From Candidatus Sphingomonas colombiensis (GTDB lineage Bacteria > Pseudomonadota > Alphaproteobacteria > Sphingomonadales > Sphingomonadaceae), in assembly GCA_029202845.1 (NCBI GenBank), contig CP119315.1, positions 2,635,001 to 2,699,000 of the forward strand: 64,000 bases of DNA. Reading direction: 5' to 3'. Positions 1 through 9,632 of this stretch are shown one piece after another (positions within the stretch are counted from its first letter, which is position 1; each line of letters begins with the position of its first letter). Both the position numbers and the translations under genes were made by a program. The notes under the pieces are model-generated. The model was not told the origin of the DNA, ran no database searches, and worked only from the letters and a program-made list of their open reading frames with translations.

Positions 1-561
1 CGGCCCGCGCCAGAACAGCGAATATTCGCTCTGCACCACCGTCACCGGCTGCACCGCGTGGGCGCGGCGGATCGTTTCCACGCCGGCCTCGGACAGGCCG
101 AAATGCCGCACCTTGCCCTCAGCGATCAAATCCCTGATCGTACCTGCGACGTCCTCGATCGGCACCTGTGGATCGACGCGGTGCTGATAGAACAGATCGA
201 TCACATCGGTGCGCAGGCGCTTCAGCGCGGCCTCGGCGACGGCCCTGACGTGCTCCGGCCGACTGTTGGTTCCACCGCGACGCATGCCCGTTTTCAGATC
301 GATATCAAAACCGAATTTGGTGGCGATCACGATCTGATGGCGGATCGGCTGAAGCGCCTCGCCGACCAGTTCCTCGTTGGCGAATGGGCCATATGCCTCG
401 GCCGTATCGAAAAACGTCACGCCGTCCTCATGGGCGGCGCGGATCAGGGAAATCATCTCGGCCCTGTCGACGGGGGAGCCGTAAACGCCAGTCATGCCCA
501 TGCAGCCCAGCCCGAGTGCCGAGACCTCCAGTTCGCTCTTGCCGAGTTTGCGTTTTTCCAT
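1..561 (-). CDS. Aldo/keto reductase (C-terminus cut by window edge)
   Basis: NAD(P)H-dependent aldo/keto reductase; only the N-terminal 187 codons are in the window and the frame is open to base 1. The protein begins MEKRKLGKSELEVSALGLGC, the usual first strand of the TIM barrel. The stretch FFDTAEAYGPFANEELVGEA carries the catalytic Asp and Tyr of the family, and VIATKFGFDID follows with the catalytic Lys, so the visible part is intact. Family members are about 310-340 residues, so roughly 40 percent is missing. The ATG at 561 fits the family N-terminus exactly. It diverges from a LysR regulator 115 bases away, the common layout of a regulator and its target. The substrate cannot be deduced. 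Confidence 0.9.
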   Translation of the reverse strand, partial: MEKRKLGKSELEVSALGLGCMGMTGVYGSPVDRAEMISLIRAAHEDGVTFFDTAEAYGPFANEELVGEALQPIRHQIVIATKFGFDIDLKTGMRRGGTNSRPEHVRAVAEAALKRLRTDVIDLFYQHRVDPQVPIEDVAGTIRDLIAEGKVRHFGLSEAGVETIRRAHAVQPVTVVQSEYSLFWRGP

Positions 562-676
562 TGCGTCGCTCCTGTCGGCGCGCCGCGGTCGGCGCCCTTC
601 CGGAGCTAATTTATGACTATCAGCAGCTAGCGATTAGACGTTACAATCGGGATGTTATCATAAGTTGAGCTACTGA
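562..676. promoter_or_regulatory. Divergent promoter region between aldo/keto reductase and LysR gene
   Basis: Intergenic region of 115 bases that must hold promoters for both divergent genes. It is more AT-rich than its surroundings from about 608 to 670 and contains the palindrome TTATCATAA at 655-663, close to the LysR start. LysR proteins often bind dyads between themselves and a divergent target; that this is the site is inference. Confidence 0.4.
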
Positions 677-1573
677 ATGTCGACCGAGAATTTCAACAAC
701 CTCGCCGCGTTCGTCACGGTCGCCACGGAACGCAGCTTCACCCGCGCCGCAGCCAAGCTGGGTGTCTCCCAGTCAGCATTGAGTCAAACGATCAAGGGAC
801 TGGAGGCGCGGCTTGGAATGCGGCTCCTAACACGGACCACCCGTAGCGTCTCGACGACCGAGGCAGGCGGAAGGCTATTGCGGACGCTGGCCCCTCGGTT
901 CGAAGAGATCGAGCAGGAATTGGGGGAACTGAGTGCACTTCGCGACAAGCCGGCAGGCACCGTGCGGATCTCTGCCGGGGAGCATCCCTCCGTGTCGATC
1001 CTGCAGCCTGCGCTGCGACGTTTTCTGCCCGATCATCCCGACGTGCACGTTGAAATCATCGTCGATTATGGACTGACCGACATCGTTGCCCAGGGATATG
1101 ACGCGGGCGTGCGTCTCGGCGAGCAGGTTGCGAAGGATATGATCGCGGTGCGTATCGGCCCGGATATGCGCATGGCCGTCGTGGGAGCGCCTGGCTACTT
1201 TGAACAGCATCCCCGGCCGGTGACGCCGCAGGATCTGACAGTTCACAACTGCATCAATATCAGGCTGCCCACTTATGGTGGGATCTATGCGTGGGAGTTC
1301 GAAAAGGATGGCCATGAGCTTCGCGTCCGGGTGGAGGGACAACTCGTGGTCAACAATTCGGCTGTGCGGCTCGCATCGGTGCTGGATGGATTGGGGCTGG
1401 CCTATGTTCCGGAGGATCTAATCCTGGAGCATCTCGCGCACGGAAGATTAGTCAGGGCGCTGGATGATTGGTGCCTGCCGTTTCCGGGTTACCACCTGTA
1501 TTATCCCAGCCGGCGCCATGCTTCGCCCGCATTTTCCCTGGTTGTCGACGCTCTGCGATATCGAGCGCGCTAA
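677..1573 (+). CDS. LysR family transcriptional regulator
   Basis: DNA-binding regulator of 298 residues, the standard LysR length. Residues 6-65 form the winged helix-turn-helix (AFVTVATERSFTRAAAKLGV, then SQSALSQTIKGLEARLG). Residues about 90-295 form the LysR substrate-binding domain of the CrgA-like kind (the stretch RISAGEHPSV, and the pattern VVGAPGYFEQHPRPVTPQDL). It diverges from the truncated aldo/keto reductase, its likely target; the inducer is unknown. A strong hairpin terminator follows 11 bases after the stop. No oddities were seen. Confidence 0.95.
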   Translation: MSTENFNNLAAFVTVATERSFTRAAAKLGVSQSALSQTIKGLEARLGMRLLTRTTRSVSTTEAGGRLLRTLAPRFEEIEQELGELSALRDKPAGTVRISAGEHPSVSILQPALRRFLPDHPDVHVEIIVDYGLTDIVAQGYDAGVRLGEQVAKDMIAVRIGPDMRMAVVGAPGYFEQHPRPVTPQDLTVHNCINIRLPTYGGIYAWEFEKDGHELRVRVEGQLVVNNSAVRLASVLDGLGLAYVPEDLILEHLAHGRLVRALDDWCLPFPGYHLYYPSRRHASPAFSLVVDALRYRAR

Positions 1574-1583
1574 GCAGGCAGGT

Positions 1584-1614
1584 CGAGGCCGGCGTTAAAG
1601 CCGGCCTCGGTTTT
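1584..1614 (+). terminator. Rho-independent terminator after the LysR gene
   Basis: Perfect 10-bp inverted repeat (1584-1593 with 1600-1609, CGAGGCCGGC / GCCGGCCTCG), six-base loop, followed by GTTTT. It lies between the convergent LysR gene and the autotransporter pseudogene; the T-run makes it directional for the plus strand. Confidence 0.8.
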
Positions 1615-1616
1615 GC

Positions 1617-4600
1617 TCAGAAGCGGATCGCAGCCGTGGCTCGGACCCCATGGTCCTCCCCGCGATTGCTGATAACCCCCGTATATCCGGCATTGAATGA
1701 CAGCGCAGACGTCGCGCGCCATTCCAGACCGGCCTCTACGCTCGCATTGTCCTTCGACAATGGGGCGCCTTCGACCGTGAAGCCGCCACCCGTGCCGAAA
1801 GTCATATGGGAGTTCACCCCGACATCGCTTGTGGCGTGTTCCCATGCAATGCGGGCGCGGCCAACGACTCGCGATCGAGCATCGCCGATCGTCGCACGCA
1901 ACCCCAGCGAGGTCCAACCATAGGCACGATTGTCGTCGTTGCCCTTCAGCGCAGCGGATGCCCCGGTTTCGGTGAAGGTGGTGTTCTTCAGCCACATCCC
2001 GCTGAAGCCGGCGAACGGCTCGACCGACCCTTTGCCCAAAGGCATCGTATAGCCGATTTCACCGAATGCCTGGGTGAGCGAGCCACCATAGCTGGCGCGC
2101 AGTTCGTCATGGAGCGAGCGATAGTCGACCGTTCGATGGGTGGCGATGTCGAGATCCGAATAGCTTGCGCCGCCGCGAATGGTGGCGGCACCGAAGGCCA
2201 CGCTGGCATAGGCGGCGCCGAACACCGTATCGATATCGGCCGAGGAGCCCCGCCGCTTCACGGTCACGTCCGAATGCGCAGTGCCGCCGGCTGCGCCGAT
2301 CTTCACGTTCTCGGTGGGATTGAATTCGATCCCCGCGATCAACTGATAGCCGGACGTATCGACATTGGCGGCGTTGCCATTGCCGTCCTTGCTCGCCCAA
2401 TTTCCGCCGACCTGCGACCACAACGCGACCTTGCGATCCGAATTGGATGACGCGACGGCGCTCTGCGCCCGATCGAGGAGCGTGCGCCGAAGACGGCTGC
2501 CATCATCGGCCGCGGCCGAAAGCGCCGAAGCGTGGATTTCGCCTGACAGGCTATCCAGCCCTGCGGCGATCTGTTCCCGCGAAGAGCCCACCAGCGCGTC
2601 ATAGATCGCGCTGCCGATCAGGAACCTCCCATCGATCGCGCCGCCCACTGCGGTCTGGTTGGCGGTGCGCCCGGCCTGAGCGAACGTCACGTCATTGCGG
2701 GTCATCGTCAGCGTAACGCGATCGGTGCCATAGCCGAGCGTCGGGACGAGAAACGCAAGGTTGCTCGTCACATTGTCGAACTTCCCCCTGACGCCGCCGG
2801 CGGCGGAAAGGATCACATAGCTCGTCTGCGGCTTGTAATCGCCCGCTTCCGCCAACACCTTCACGGTGCCGCCGTCGATCTTCGCCACGCCGCTGGTCGA
2901 GATCTGATCCGTGCTGCCGCCGGCGTTTATCTCCACGGCATAAGTCGACCCTTTCTCAAAGGTGAGGTTACCCGCAACCGTGAGATGACCGATCGAATTG
3001 CCCGGCGCCGCGGTCCCTCCGTTGCGGACGATCAGGCCACCGACGGTGCCGTTGCCACCGATCGTGCCGTTGCTCCCGACAGTGATGATCGAGTTGGCGA
3101 GCGAGCCATTGACGGCAAGCCGACCCTCATTGACGCTGGTAGCGCCGTTATAGTCGCTGGCGCCCGTAAGATTGAGCGAACCCGCCCCCTGCTTCACGAA
3201 GCCGCCCGATCCGCCGATACGACCCGCATAGACGCCGTCGCTGGCCTGATCGAAAACGAGGCTGCCGCCGTTAACGACATTGCCCTGGATGCTGGCGCTG
3301 TTGCCGACCAGCGTGCCGCCGGTGATCGTCGTGCCGCCGGTGAAGCTGTTCGCGCCGGTCAGCACAAGCGTGCCGGTCCCGGTCTTGACCAGCGCGCCGC
3401 TGCCCGAAACCGCGCCCGCGAAGGTGCCGTTTGCCGCCTGTGCGAATACCAGCGTGCCAGCGTTCGCGACGTTGCCTTGCAGGCTCGCGGTGTTGCCGAC
3501 CAGCGTGCCGCCCGCGATCGTCGTGCCGCCGGTATAGCTGTTCGCCCCGGTCAGTACGACGGTGCCGGTGCCATCCTTGGTCAATGATCCGCTGCCGGAG
3601 ATGGACGCCGCCGAACGTGCCGTCGCTGTTCTGGTCCAGCACCAGCGCGGCATTGTTGACGACATTGCCCTGGATGCTCGTGGTGTTGCCGACCAGCGTG
3701 CCGCCCGCGATCGTCGTGCCGCCGGTGTAGCTGTTCGCACCGGTCAGTACGAGCGTGCCGTCGCCGGTCTTCGTCAGGCCGCCATCGCCGCTGATCACGC
3801 CGGTGAACGCATCGCGCCGTTGCCGGCCGTATCGATCGTTCCGTTGCTCGTGGTGATCGCGATGTCCTTCCCGACGCTGACGGGCGCATCGACCACAAGG
3901 GTGCCTCCATCGAAAACCGGGAGAACGGACCCATCGATCAGCTCGCTGGCTTGCTGGTGCCGGTGATGTTCGCGCTACCGATCGCCGAAGAGATATCAGT
4001 GCCGAAGATATAGGCGTAATTGAAACTCAGCGACGATCCGGCCAGGAGATCACCGAGCAAAAACCCAAGGCCGATCGTGTTATCGCCATGACCGACGTTG
4101 GTGCCGTTGAGATAAGATGCGGTATCGGTGGTCCAGTCGGTAACGGCCGAGTTGTGCTGGTAAGCGGTCGTCGTGTAGAGTCCGATCACATATTTCGAGG
4201 CCAGTGCTTCTGCGTAGACAAGGTCGTTCGCCGACACCGTGCCGTTGCCGCGATAGTTGTTGGTTTCACTTGAATCACCTGGCGCCGCCATGGCGTCGGG
4301 ATCGAGTACGCGCGCAAAGCTCAGGCCGGTGAGGTCGCCGATCGCCTTGATGCTGGTGGTGATGTGGACCTGCTGGTCGGTCTTATTAAAGTAATAATCG
4401 TTCGTGATCGACAAGACGTTGTTGACGGTTGCCGGTCCAAACCGCGCGCTGGTCGTAGGTTGAGCCGTTATATGCAACGCCGTTGTAACTGGTCAGCGAG
4501 CCGCCCGTAATGCTCAGGGTCCCGTCATTGTTGTTGACGTAGCCAAATGTAGATCCGCCCTTCGTGCCGCTGATAGTGAACCCCTCGAACGGGCTACCCG

Positions 4601-4835
4601 GCGTTAGATAGTCGTAGTTCGGGTTGAACGAGCCGGAACCGGTGCCATCGTACAGAATACCGGGAGATGTATTGCCCCCAAAGCCCAGGGTGCCGGCATC
4701 ATTCAACCCAATCTTGATAAAATCACCCGAAAGTACCTGCGGAGCTGCCCAAGCAGGCGTGGTAACCAAGAGGACAAGCGATGCACTGGAACAAAGCGCC
4801 ACCTTCACCGCGGCGGCGCGGTTTACGAACTTCAT
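1617..4835 (-). pseudogene. Autotransporter (type Va) broken by four frameshifts
   Basis: Reading from the ATG at 4835 gives a signal peptide (MKFVNRAAAVKVALCSSASL, cleavage near AWA-AP), a passenger domain of about 280 residues, several passenger-associated repeats (VLTGANSYTGGTTIAGGTLV type), and a C-terminal autotransporter beta-barrel of about 280 residues ending in the outer-membrane signature ATAAIRF. The full product would be about 1070 residues. No single frame is open. The frame changes at about 4425-4440, just upstream of the stop at 3938-3940, at about 3812 and at about 3600, each time with convincing protein on both sides. The stretch from 3600 to 1617 (about 660 residues) is clean. 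Neighbouring genes show no such damage, so this is either a decayed or phase-variable gene, or a repeat region with indel sequencing errors. Confidence 0.85.
3301..3780. repeat. Tandem DNA repeats encoding autotransporter passenger repeats
   Basis: The 20-mer TTGCCGACCAGCGTGCCGCC begins copies at 3301, 3493 and 3686, giving periods of 192 and 193 bases. The repeats encode about 64-residue passenger-associated repeats. The one-base difference between the two periods coincides with the frameshift near 3600, so the second interval carries an extra base relative to the first. Confidence 0.8.
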
Positions 4836-5648
4836 CAATGAAAAACTCCCGTGTTTGCGAGGGGTTCATCCTCGCCTCATCGTCCCGTAGGGGGAGATCG
4901 TTAACAATGAATGCCCGTATTCGTACGGCCTGACCCGCCTGCCGTTTTCCGGACCGCCTGGTGCTGGAAAATCCTGTTATGAAGGAGGGGCATAAGGGCG
5001 GGGCGAGCGATAAGGGGGTTAAATTTTCGTCGCCGTAAATCGTTTTCGCGTTGAAGCAGGTGATTGGTGGCCGCCCATCTCGGCGAAGGTCGTTACTCGC
5101 ATCGGACTATCGCAATGGACGATGATGTTTTGCGGATGGGGGTACTAGGCTTCGAGGCTGCGTCCACGGTGATCGGCGATTGCGCGGACGAATGATGGAC
5201 GAAGTCCGCTCACGCTTCCGCCTTACTCCGATCAATGGGCGGTTACGCATTGGTCGCACTACCCGCGATACCGCGCTTCCGACAGGTCGAGTTCCCGGGA
5301 CAGGTTTTGAATCGTCTCACTGCCGATAGCCCTCCATCACCTGCCCACCCGCAGCGGTGTGTAGGTCGGCCTTTCCGATAACTTCCGCCAATGCGTGGCA
5401 GGGCTAAACCGGCGACCGAACGAAACTCATCAGAAATTCTTATCGCCTGAAGGAAAGCGGGCGATCGCCCGCGATCGACGTGGAATCGAGCATTCCGTAG
5501 CGGTAAATTGCACCCCGGCCCGATCGGCGAATGGGGCGGCCATCCATTGTCATCCCGTCGCAACGGAAATGACGCGAGAATGGCATTCTATCGATGCACA
5601 GCCGTTCCGTTCTGCATTGCAGCAATGACTGCACGAAGGGGGCCTGCC
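4836..5648. other. Gene-free stretch upstream of two divergent outer-membrane genes
   Basis: About 810 bases with no coding region I can support. It must contain promoters for the autotransporter (minus strand) and the TonB-dependent receptor (plus strand). The only dyad noticed is CCGTA-N4-TACGG at 4915-4928. The open frames here have implausible composition for this genome and no recognisable domains. No RNA gene was recognised. Confidence 0.5.
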
Positions 5649-8207
5649 GTGATCCGATTTACTTCCAGCCTGCTCGCACTTGCCGGCGCACTTCTTTACG
5701 CCAACACGGCGTCCGCTCAGACGGCCGGACCAGATGCGAACGATGCAGCGGCAGACGATGCTTCGACGATCATCGTCAACGCCAAATCCACCCGCTCGGC
5801 GACCGCGATTCCGCAAAGCGAAATTCAGAAGATCCTGCCGGGCGTCTCACCGCTGAAGGCGATCCAGACGCTGCCCGGCGTGCTCTACATCACCGCCGAT
5901 CCATGGGGATATAACGAGCAGAACGCGCAGATTTTCATCCACGGTTTCGCCGCCAACCAGCTTGGTTACACGATGGACGGCATTCCACTCGGTGACCAGA
6001 GCTACGGCAATTACAATGGCCTTTCCCCGCAGCGCGCGGTGATTTCCGAAAATGTCGGCCGCGTCGTCGTGGCGACGGGCGCGGGCGATCTCGCCACCGC
6101 GTCGAACAGCAACCTTGGCGGCACCGTCGAAACCTACTCGTCGAACCCGCTCGACAAACTCGGCATTCAGGCGTCGCAGACGTTCGGCAGCTACAGCACC
6201 TCACGAACCTTCGTGCGGATCGATAGCGGCGCGTTTGGCGCGGACGGCAGCAATTCGGCCTATATCTCGGCGGCGCGACAGCATGCCCGCGCGTGGGATT
6301 TCAATGGTAATCAGGGCGGTTATCAGGCCAATGCCAAGTTCGTCCATGACGACAAGATCGGCAAGCTGACGCTCTATTTCGATTATAACGACATGACCCA
6401 GCCGAACGAAGATTCGACGGTCTTCTATAAGCCGAACATCGCAGCAGGTCAGACTGCCTCGGCCGTCCAGCTCTACACGCCCTACACGAAGCCATTCTTC
6501 TATCCGGACTTCGCCACGTATCGGACATCATATCTGAGCGCGCTGGGCAATTCGCCGGCTTCCGAGGGCAGCAATTATCGTAATTACTATTCGGATGCGC
6601 AGCGCACCGATTATCTCGCTTATGCACGCTATGATGCGCATCTGTCGGATAAGGTCACTTGGTCGACGACCGGATATTTCCACCACAATGACGGCGCGGG
6701 CGTCGTTGCCGGACCGCTCGGCCAGTCGATCACGACCGCACAGGCCTATCTCGATCCCAATTATGCGGCGCTGCCCAGCAACTGCCGCTTCACGGGCAAC
6801 AACAATGGTGTTCGCCCCGCCGCCTGCACCGCGCTGACCGACGCGCAAGCGGCAGCGGCGGGGGCGGCGCTGGTCGCCGCGACGGGCGGCTCGGGGCTTA
6901 TCACGCGCACAACCGAATATCGCATCGATCGCGGCGGCGTGATCTCAGCCCTCAGCGCGGAGATCGGCGATCACAAAATCGAATTCGGCGGCTGGTTCGA
7001 GCGCAACAGCACCACGCAATGGCGGCGCTGGTATGCAGTCGATGTCAACAACCCGGCATCAAGCACGCCCTACATCCGCCCACTGGAGGCCGCGCAGCCA
7101 CTGTTCACCCAGTATCAGGGTGAGGCGCGGATCAACCAGCTTCAGCTCCATCTTCAGGATACCTGGCAAGCGACCGACAAGTTGCTCCTCCAGGCCGGCT
7201 TCAAAACGAGCGCGCAATGGGCGAACGGCTGGTTCCCGGTACAGCCCAAGGCCGGCTCACTCTCGGGCCTGTCCGGCGGCCTGCCTCAGGGCCGGATCAA
7301 CACGCTGCGCTGGTTCCTGCCGGCAATCGGCGCGACCTATGATCTCAATGGCCACGAACAGGCCTATTTCAACGTCCAGAAGAACCTGCGGCAGTATCAG
7401 GCATATCTCGCGGGCGGTGGCGGCCCCTGGTTCACGGGAAGCCAGGCGGCGTTTGACGCCTTCGCGCAGCAGGGCAAGCCAGAGAGCAGCTGGACCTATG
7501 AGGGCGGCTTGCGCACGCACCGCAGCTTCTCCGGCGACATCGGGCTCGACGCGCAGATCAATTATTACCACGTAGTGTTCAGCAACCGTCTGCTGGCGAT
7601 CTCGACCAACCCGGGCGGCATCGCGGGCGGCGGTATTACTGGGGGCACGTCGATCCTCGTCAATGTGGGAGACGTGAAAACGGATGGCGTGGACGCCGCT
7701 TTCACGCTCCGCTTTGGCCGCGCCTTCTCGCTCTACAATGCAACGTCGTACAATCTGTCGAAATATCAGAGCGATTATACGGCGACAGCCATCGGCATCG
7801 GCGCTGCCACTGGAACATGCATCGGCGGCTATCTGGTGACCAACGGCGTCGTGCCGACCTGCGGCAAGCAATTGCCCGGCACGCCTAAATGGATGAACAA
7901 GACGGTCGCCACGCTCTCTGGCGGCCCGTTCGAGGTGCAGCTGATTGGCGATTTCGTCGGCCGCCGCTTCGCCACTTTCAGCAACGATGCGAGTGTGCCC
8001 TCCTATTTCCTGACTTCGCTGCGTGTCGCCGCACGAATGCCGGAAAATGTCCTGCCTTTGCGCAAGGCCGAAATCGCGCTCAACGTCACCAACCTTACTG
8101 ACAAAAAGGGTGTGTCGACCTTATCGGTGGGATCGGCGACCAACAGCTATTCGGCCTATCCAATTGCGCCGCGCCAATGGTTCCTGACACTATCTGCGGC
8201 CTATTGA
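5649..8207 (+). CDS. TonB-dependent receptor
   Basis: Outer-membrane active transporter of 852 residues for an unknown ligand. The GTG at 5649 is preferred because AAGGGGG lies seven bases before it, and it leaves a proper signal peptide (MIRFTSSLLALAGALLYANT, cleavage after ASA). Residues about 45-165 are the plug domain (QTLPGVLYI, IFIHGFAANQLGYTMDGIPL, then GRVVVATGAGDLA). The rest is a 22-strand barrel, ending LSAAY with the usual terminal aromatic. No N-terminal secretin/STN signalling domain and no sigma/anti-sigma pair next to it, so FecIR-type regulation is unlikely. A hairpin follows the stop. Its nearest neighbours are the autotransporter pseudogene and an IS remnant, so it sits in a plastic region. 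Confidence 0.93.
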   Translation: MIRFTSSLLALAGALLYANTASAQTAGPDANDAAADDASTIIVNAKSTRSATAIPQSEIQKILPGVSPLKAIQTLPGVLYITADPWGYNEQNAQIFIHGFAANQLGYTMDGIPLGDQSYGNYNGLSPQRAVISENVGRVVVATGAGDLATASNSNLGGTVETYSSNPLDKLGIQASQTFGSYSTSRTFVRIDSGAFGADGSNSAYISAARQHARAWDFNGNQGGYQANAKFVHDDKIGKLTLYFDYNDMTQPNEDSTVFYKPNIAAGQTASAVQLYTPYTKPFFYPDFATYRTSYLSALGNSPASEGSNYRNYYSDAQRTDYLAYARYDAHLSDKVTWSTTGYFHHNDGAGVVAGPLGQSITTAQAYLDPNYAALPSNCRFTGNNNGVRPAACTALTDAQAAAAGAALVAATGGSGLITRTTEYRIDRGGVISALSAEIGDHKIEFGGWFERNSTTQWRRWYAVDVNNPASSTPYIRPLEAAQPLFTQYQGEARINQLQLHLQDTWQATDKLLLQAGFKTSAQWANGWFPVQPKAGSLSGLSGGLPQGRINTLRWFLPAIGATYDLNGHEQAYFNVQKNLRQYQAYLAGGGGPWFTGSQAAFDAFAQQGKPESSWTYEGGLRTHRSFSGDIGLDAQINYYHVVFSNRLLAISTNPGGIAGGGITGGTSILVNVGDVKTDGVDAAFTLRFGRAFSLYNATSYNLSKYQSDYTATAIGIGAATGTCIGGYLVTNGVVPTCGKQLPGTPKWMNKTVATLSGGPFEVQLIGDFVGRRFATFSNDASVPSYFLTSLRVAARMPENVLPLRKAEIALNVTNLTDKKGVSTLSVGSATNSYSAYPIAPRQWFLTLSAAY

Positions 8208-8231
8208 CGCAACGGGACGACGGGAATGACC

Positions 8232-8262
8232 AGGCGAGGTCGCGCTTATCGAGACCTCGCCT
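8232..8262 (+). terminator. Hairpin after the TonB-dependent receptor
   Basis: Perfect 10-bp stem (8232-8241 AGGCGAGGTC with 8253-8262 GACCTCGCCT) with an 11-base loop, 25 bases after the receptor stop. No T-run follows, so termination strength is uncertain. Confidence 0.5.
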
Positions 8263-8734
8263 GTGTCAGGCAATTGGAGCACGATATCTCGATGCAAAAT
8301 GCTCGAGGCGCGATCTGATTCAGGCTCTGCGGGGAGACTGGATATGAACTGGCGTCGCTGGCTGACCGACGAGAAGATTGTGCGGCTGGAGCCGTATTTG
8401 GCAAAGAGCCATGCCAAGACGCGGGTAGAAGACCGGCGTGTGTTGAGCGGGATCATCTTCGTCAACCGCAACCGGCGGCGGTGGCGAGATGCATCGAAGG
8501 AACATGTCCCCACAGGACGCTGTATGACCGGCGGAGGCGCTCGGGTCGGCTGGGCGTTTTCGTCCGGATGACGGAAGGGCTGGCTGCCGCCGGCACCGAG
8601 CGAAAGCCCGTGCTGATGGGCGCGAACTATTTGAAGACGCACTGTACGGTATCAAGCCCAGCAGGCTTGTTCTCCGACATCGCGCTCGCCGTCACCGCGA
8701 TCTTCTGGCTCTGATCAGCGAGTCCTGACCCTGT
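8261..8734. mobile_element. Remnant of an IS5-family insertion sequence
   Basis: The transposase relic at 8344-8714 is bracketed by short candidate ends that share GTCAGG in inverted orientation (about 8263-8270 and the complement of 8722-8731). An intact IS5-family element would be about 0.8-1.3 kb, so most of the interior is gone. The ends are assigned tentatively. Confidence 0.5.
8344..8714 (+). pseudogene. IS5-family transposase, internally deleted and frameshifted
   Basis: The N-terminus (MNWRRWLTDEKIVRLEPYLA, then RVEDRRVLSGIIFVNRN) matches the start of IS5-family DDE transposases. After KEH the frame shifts at about 8505, where one base appears lost, and continues in the next frame as PHRTLYDRRRRSGRLGVFVR, GLAAAGTERKPVLM and NYLKTHCTVSS. 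It then jumps directly to the family's extreme C-terminus, IALAVTAIFWL. About 150 residues, including most of the catalytic region, are deleted. It cannot encode an active transposase. Confidence 0.85.
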
Positions 8735-8890
8735 GGCATAACAAGCGGCCACCCGACGAATGACGGCGCAACGACGTGAATCGACCGATGCCGATCGAGG
8801 TGCAAAATCCCGCGCCGTCAGATTGGGACCAGTTGGACTCAGCGTTGGGAGCCGGTGGCGCAGATTTCAGATCTCGCGTTGGTGATAAAC

Positions 8891-8918
8891 CGGGCCGTCC
8901 GCGCATGCAGACGGCCCG
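8891..8918 (-). terminator. Terminator hairpin of the coiled-coil protein gene
   Basis: Perfect 9-bp stem (8891-8899 CGGGCCGTC with 8910-8918 GACGGCCCG), 10-base loop, beginning 9 bases past the stop of the minus-strand gene. A weak GTTTAT follows on that strand. Confidence 0.65.
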
Positions 8919-8926
8919 TGTCAGCT

Positions 8927-9571
8927 CTACTGCGGGCTAACCGTGGTGGTGGTCTTCTCCGTCACGGTCGTCGGTTGAGCGGTTGTGCGGTGCACGGTGC
9001 GACGAACAACGCGCTTCTTGAGCGGCGCAGCCATGGCGGTGTGCGAGGTTTCGGTCGTCACCGTCGTTGTGGGTGGGGTGCTCGCAGCCGCGCGCGCGGC
9101 TGCGGCATCCGCCGCCGCCGACGAGGCGGCCTGCTCAGCAGTGGCCGCGCGCGCGTTTGCGGCGTCGGCCTGCTGGTGCGCTTCAGCGGCCTCATCCTGC
9201 GCTGCAGATACCTGGGCCTGTGTGGCTGCTGTGGTATCCGCCTGACGCGCAGCGGCATCACGCCGCTCCCTCTGCGCTACCCCGATCGCGGTGTCGGCGG
9301 CGTGCGAGGCGCGATGGGCCGCGTCGATCGCTTCCTGCTTGTGGCCAGCGCGCAATTCGTCCTGAGCCGATCGCAAATCGGCCATCGCGTCAGCGCTGGT
9401 TCGCGGCGCATCGCCACTGGTACCCATTGCATTGAGCGCATCGATTTTGCCTTGCGCCTCCGCGATCGCGGCTTTCGCCCGATCGCCTTTGCCTTCGGCC
9501 GCAGCGGGACCGGCTGAAACGATCATCAGGGCGGACAACGCGGCCGCGCGGATCATCATAATCTTACGCAT
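8927..9571 (-). CDS. Secreted Ala-rich coiled-coil protein, function unknown
   Basis: Protein of 214 residues that I do not recognise. It has a signal peptide (MRKIMMIRAAALSALMIVSA, cleavage after PAAA-E). A long charged, Ala-rich helical region follows (residues about 25-165, many A/Q/E/D/R in coiled-coil spacing), then a Thr/Val/Pro-rich tail (TTTVTTETS, TTAQPTTVTEKTTTTVSPQ) with a basic patch KKRVVRRTVHR. Such proteins are periplasmic or envelope-associated. An AAGGAG ribosome site precedes the ATG at 9571, and an exact EcfG-type promoter lies 36-61 bases upstream, suggesting general stress-response control. It is a single-gene unit with its own terminator. Confidence 0.8.
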   Translation of the reverse strand: MRKIMMIRAAALSALMIVSAGPAAAEGKGDRAKAAIAEAQGKIDALNAMGTSGDAPRTSADAMADLRSAQDELRAGHKQEAIDAAHRASHAADTAIGVAQRERRDAAARQADTTAATQAQVSAAQDEAAEAHQQADAANARAATAEQAASSAAADAAAARAAASTPPTTTVTTETSHTAMAAPLKKRVVRRTVHRTTAQPTTVTEKTTTTVSPQ

Positions 9572-9605
9572 GATCTACTCCTTTTAGGCCCCCAGACTGC
9601 GCTGC

Positions 9606-9622
9606 CAACGAACCCATGTCCC
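9606..9622. repeat. 17-bp inverted repeat, left copy
   Basis: CAACGAACCCATGTCCC here is found exactly, in inverted orientation, at 11218-11234. The two copies bracket the DUF2252 gene, 1629 bases end to end. This copy overlaps the EcfG-type promoter. Confidence 0.6.
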
Positions 9623-9632
9623 CGCTCGTTCC
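9607..9632 (-). promoter_or_regulatory. EcfG (general stress sigma factor) type promoter
   Basis: On the minus strand: GGAAC (complement of 9628-9632), a spacer of exactly 17 bases, then CGTT (complement of 9607-9610). GGAAC-N16/17-CGTT is the established alphaproteobacterial EcfG consensus. It sits 36 bases before the start codon at 9571 in the correct orientation. Confidence 0.7.

Noticed and set aside
3280..3780. Possible CRISPR array from evenly spaced repeats
   Set aside because: Period of 192-193 bases, repeats in coding frame giving autotransporter passenger repeats, no spacer variability, no cas genes.
5243..5563. Minus-strand frame of 106 codons in the 4836-5648 gap
   Set aside because: No ribosome site, no recognisable domain, Arg/Gly-rich composition typical of chance frames.
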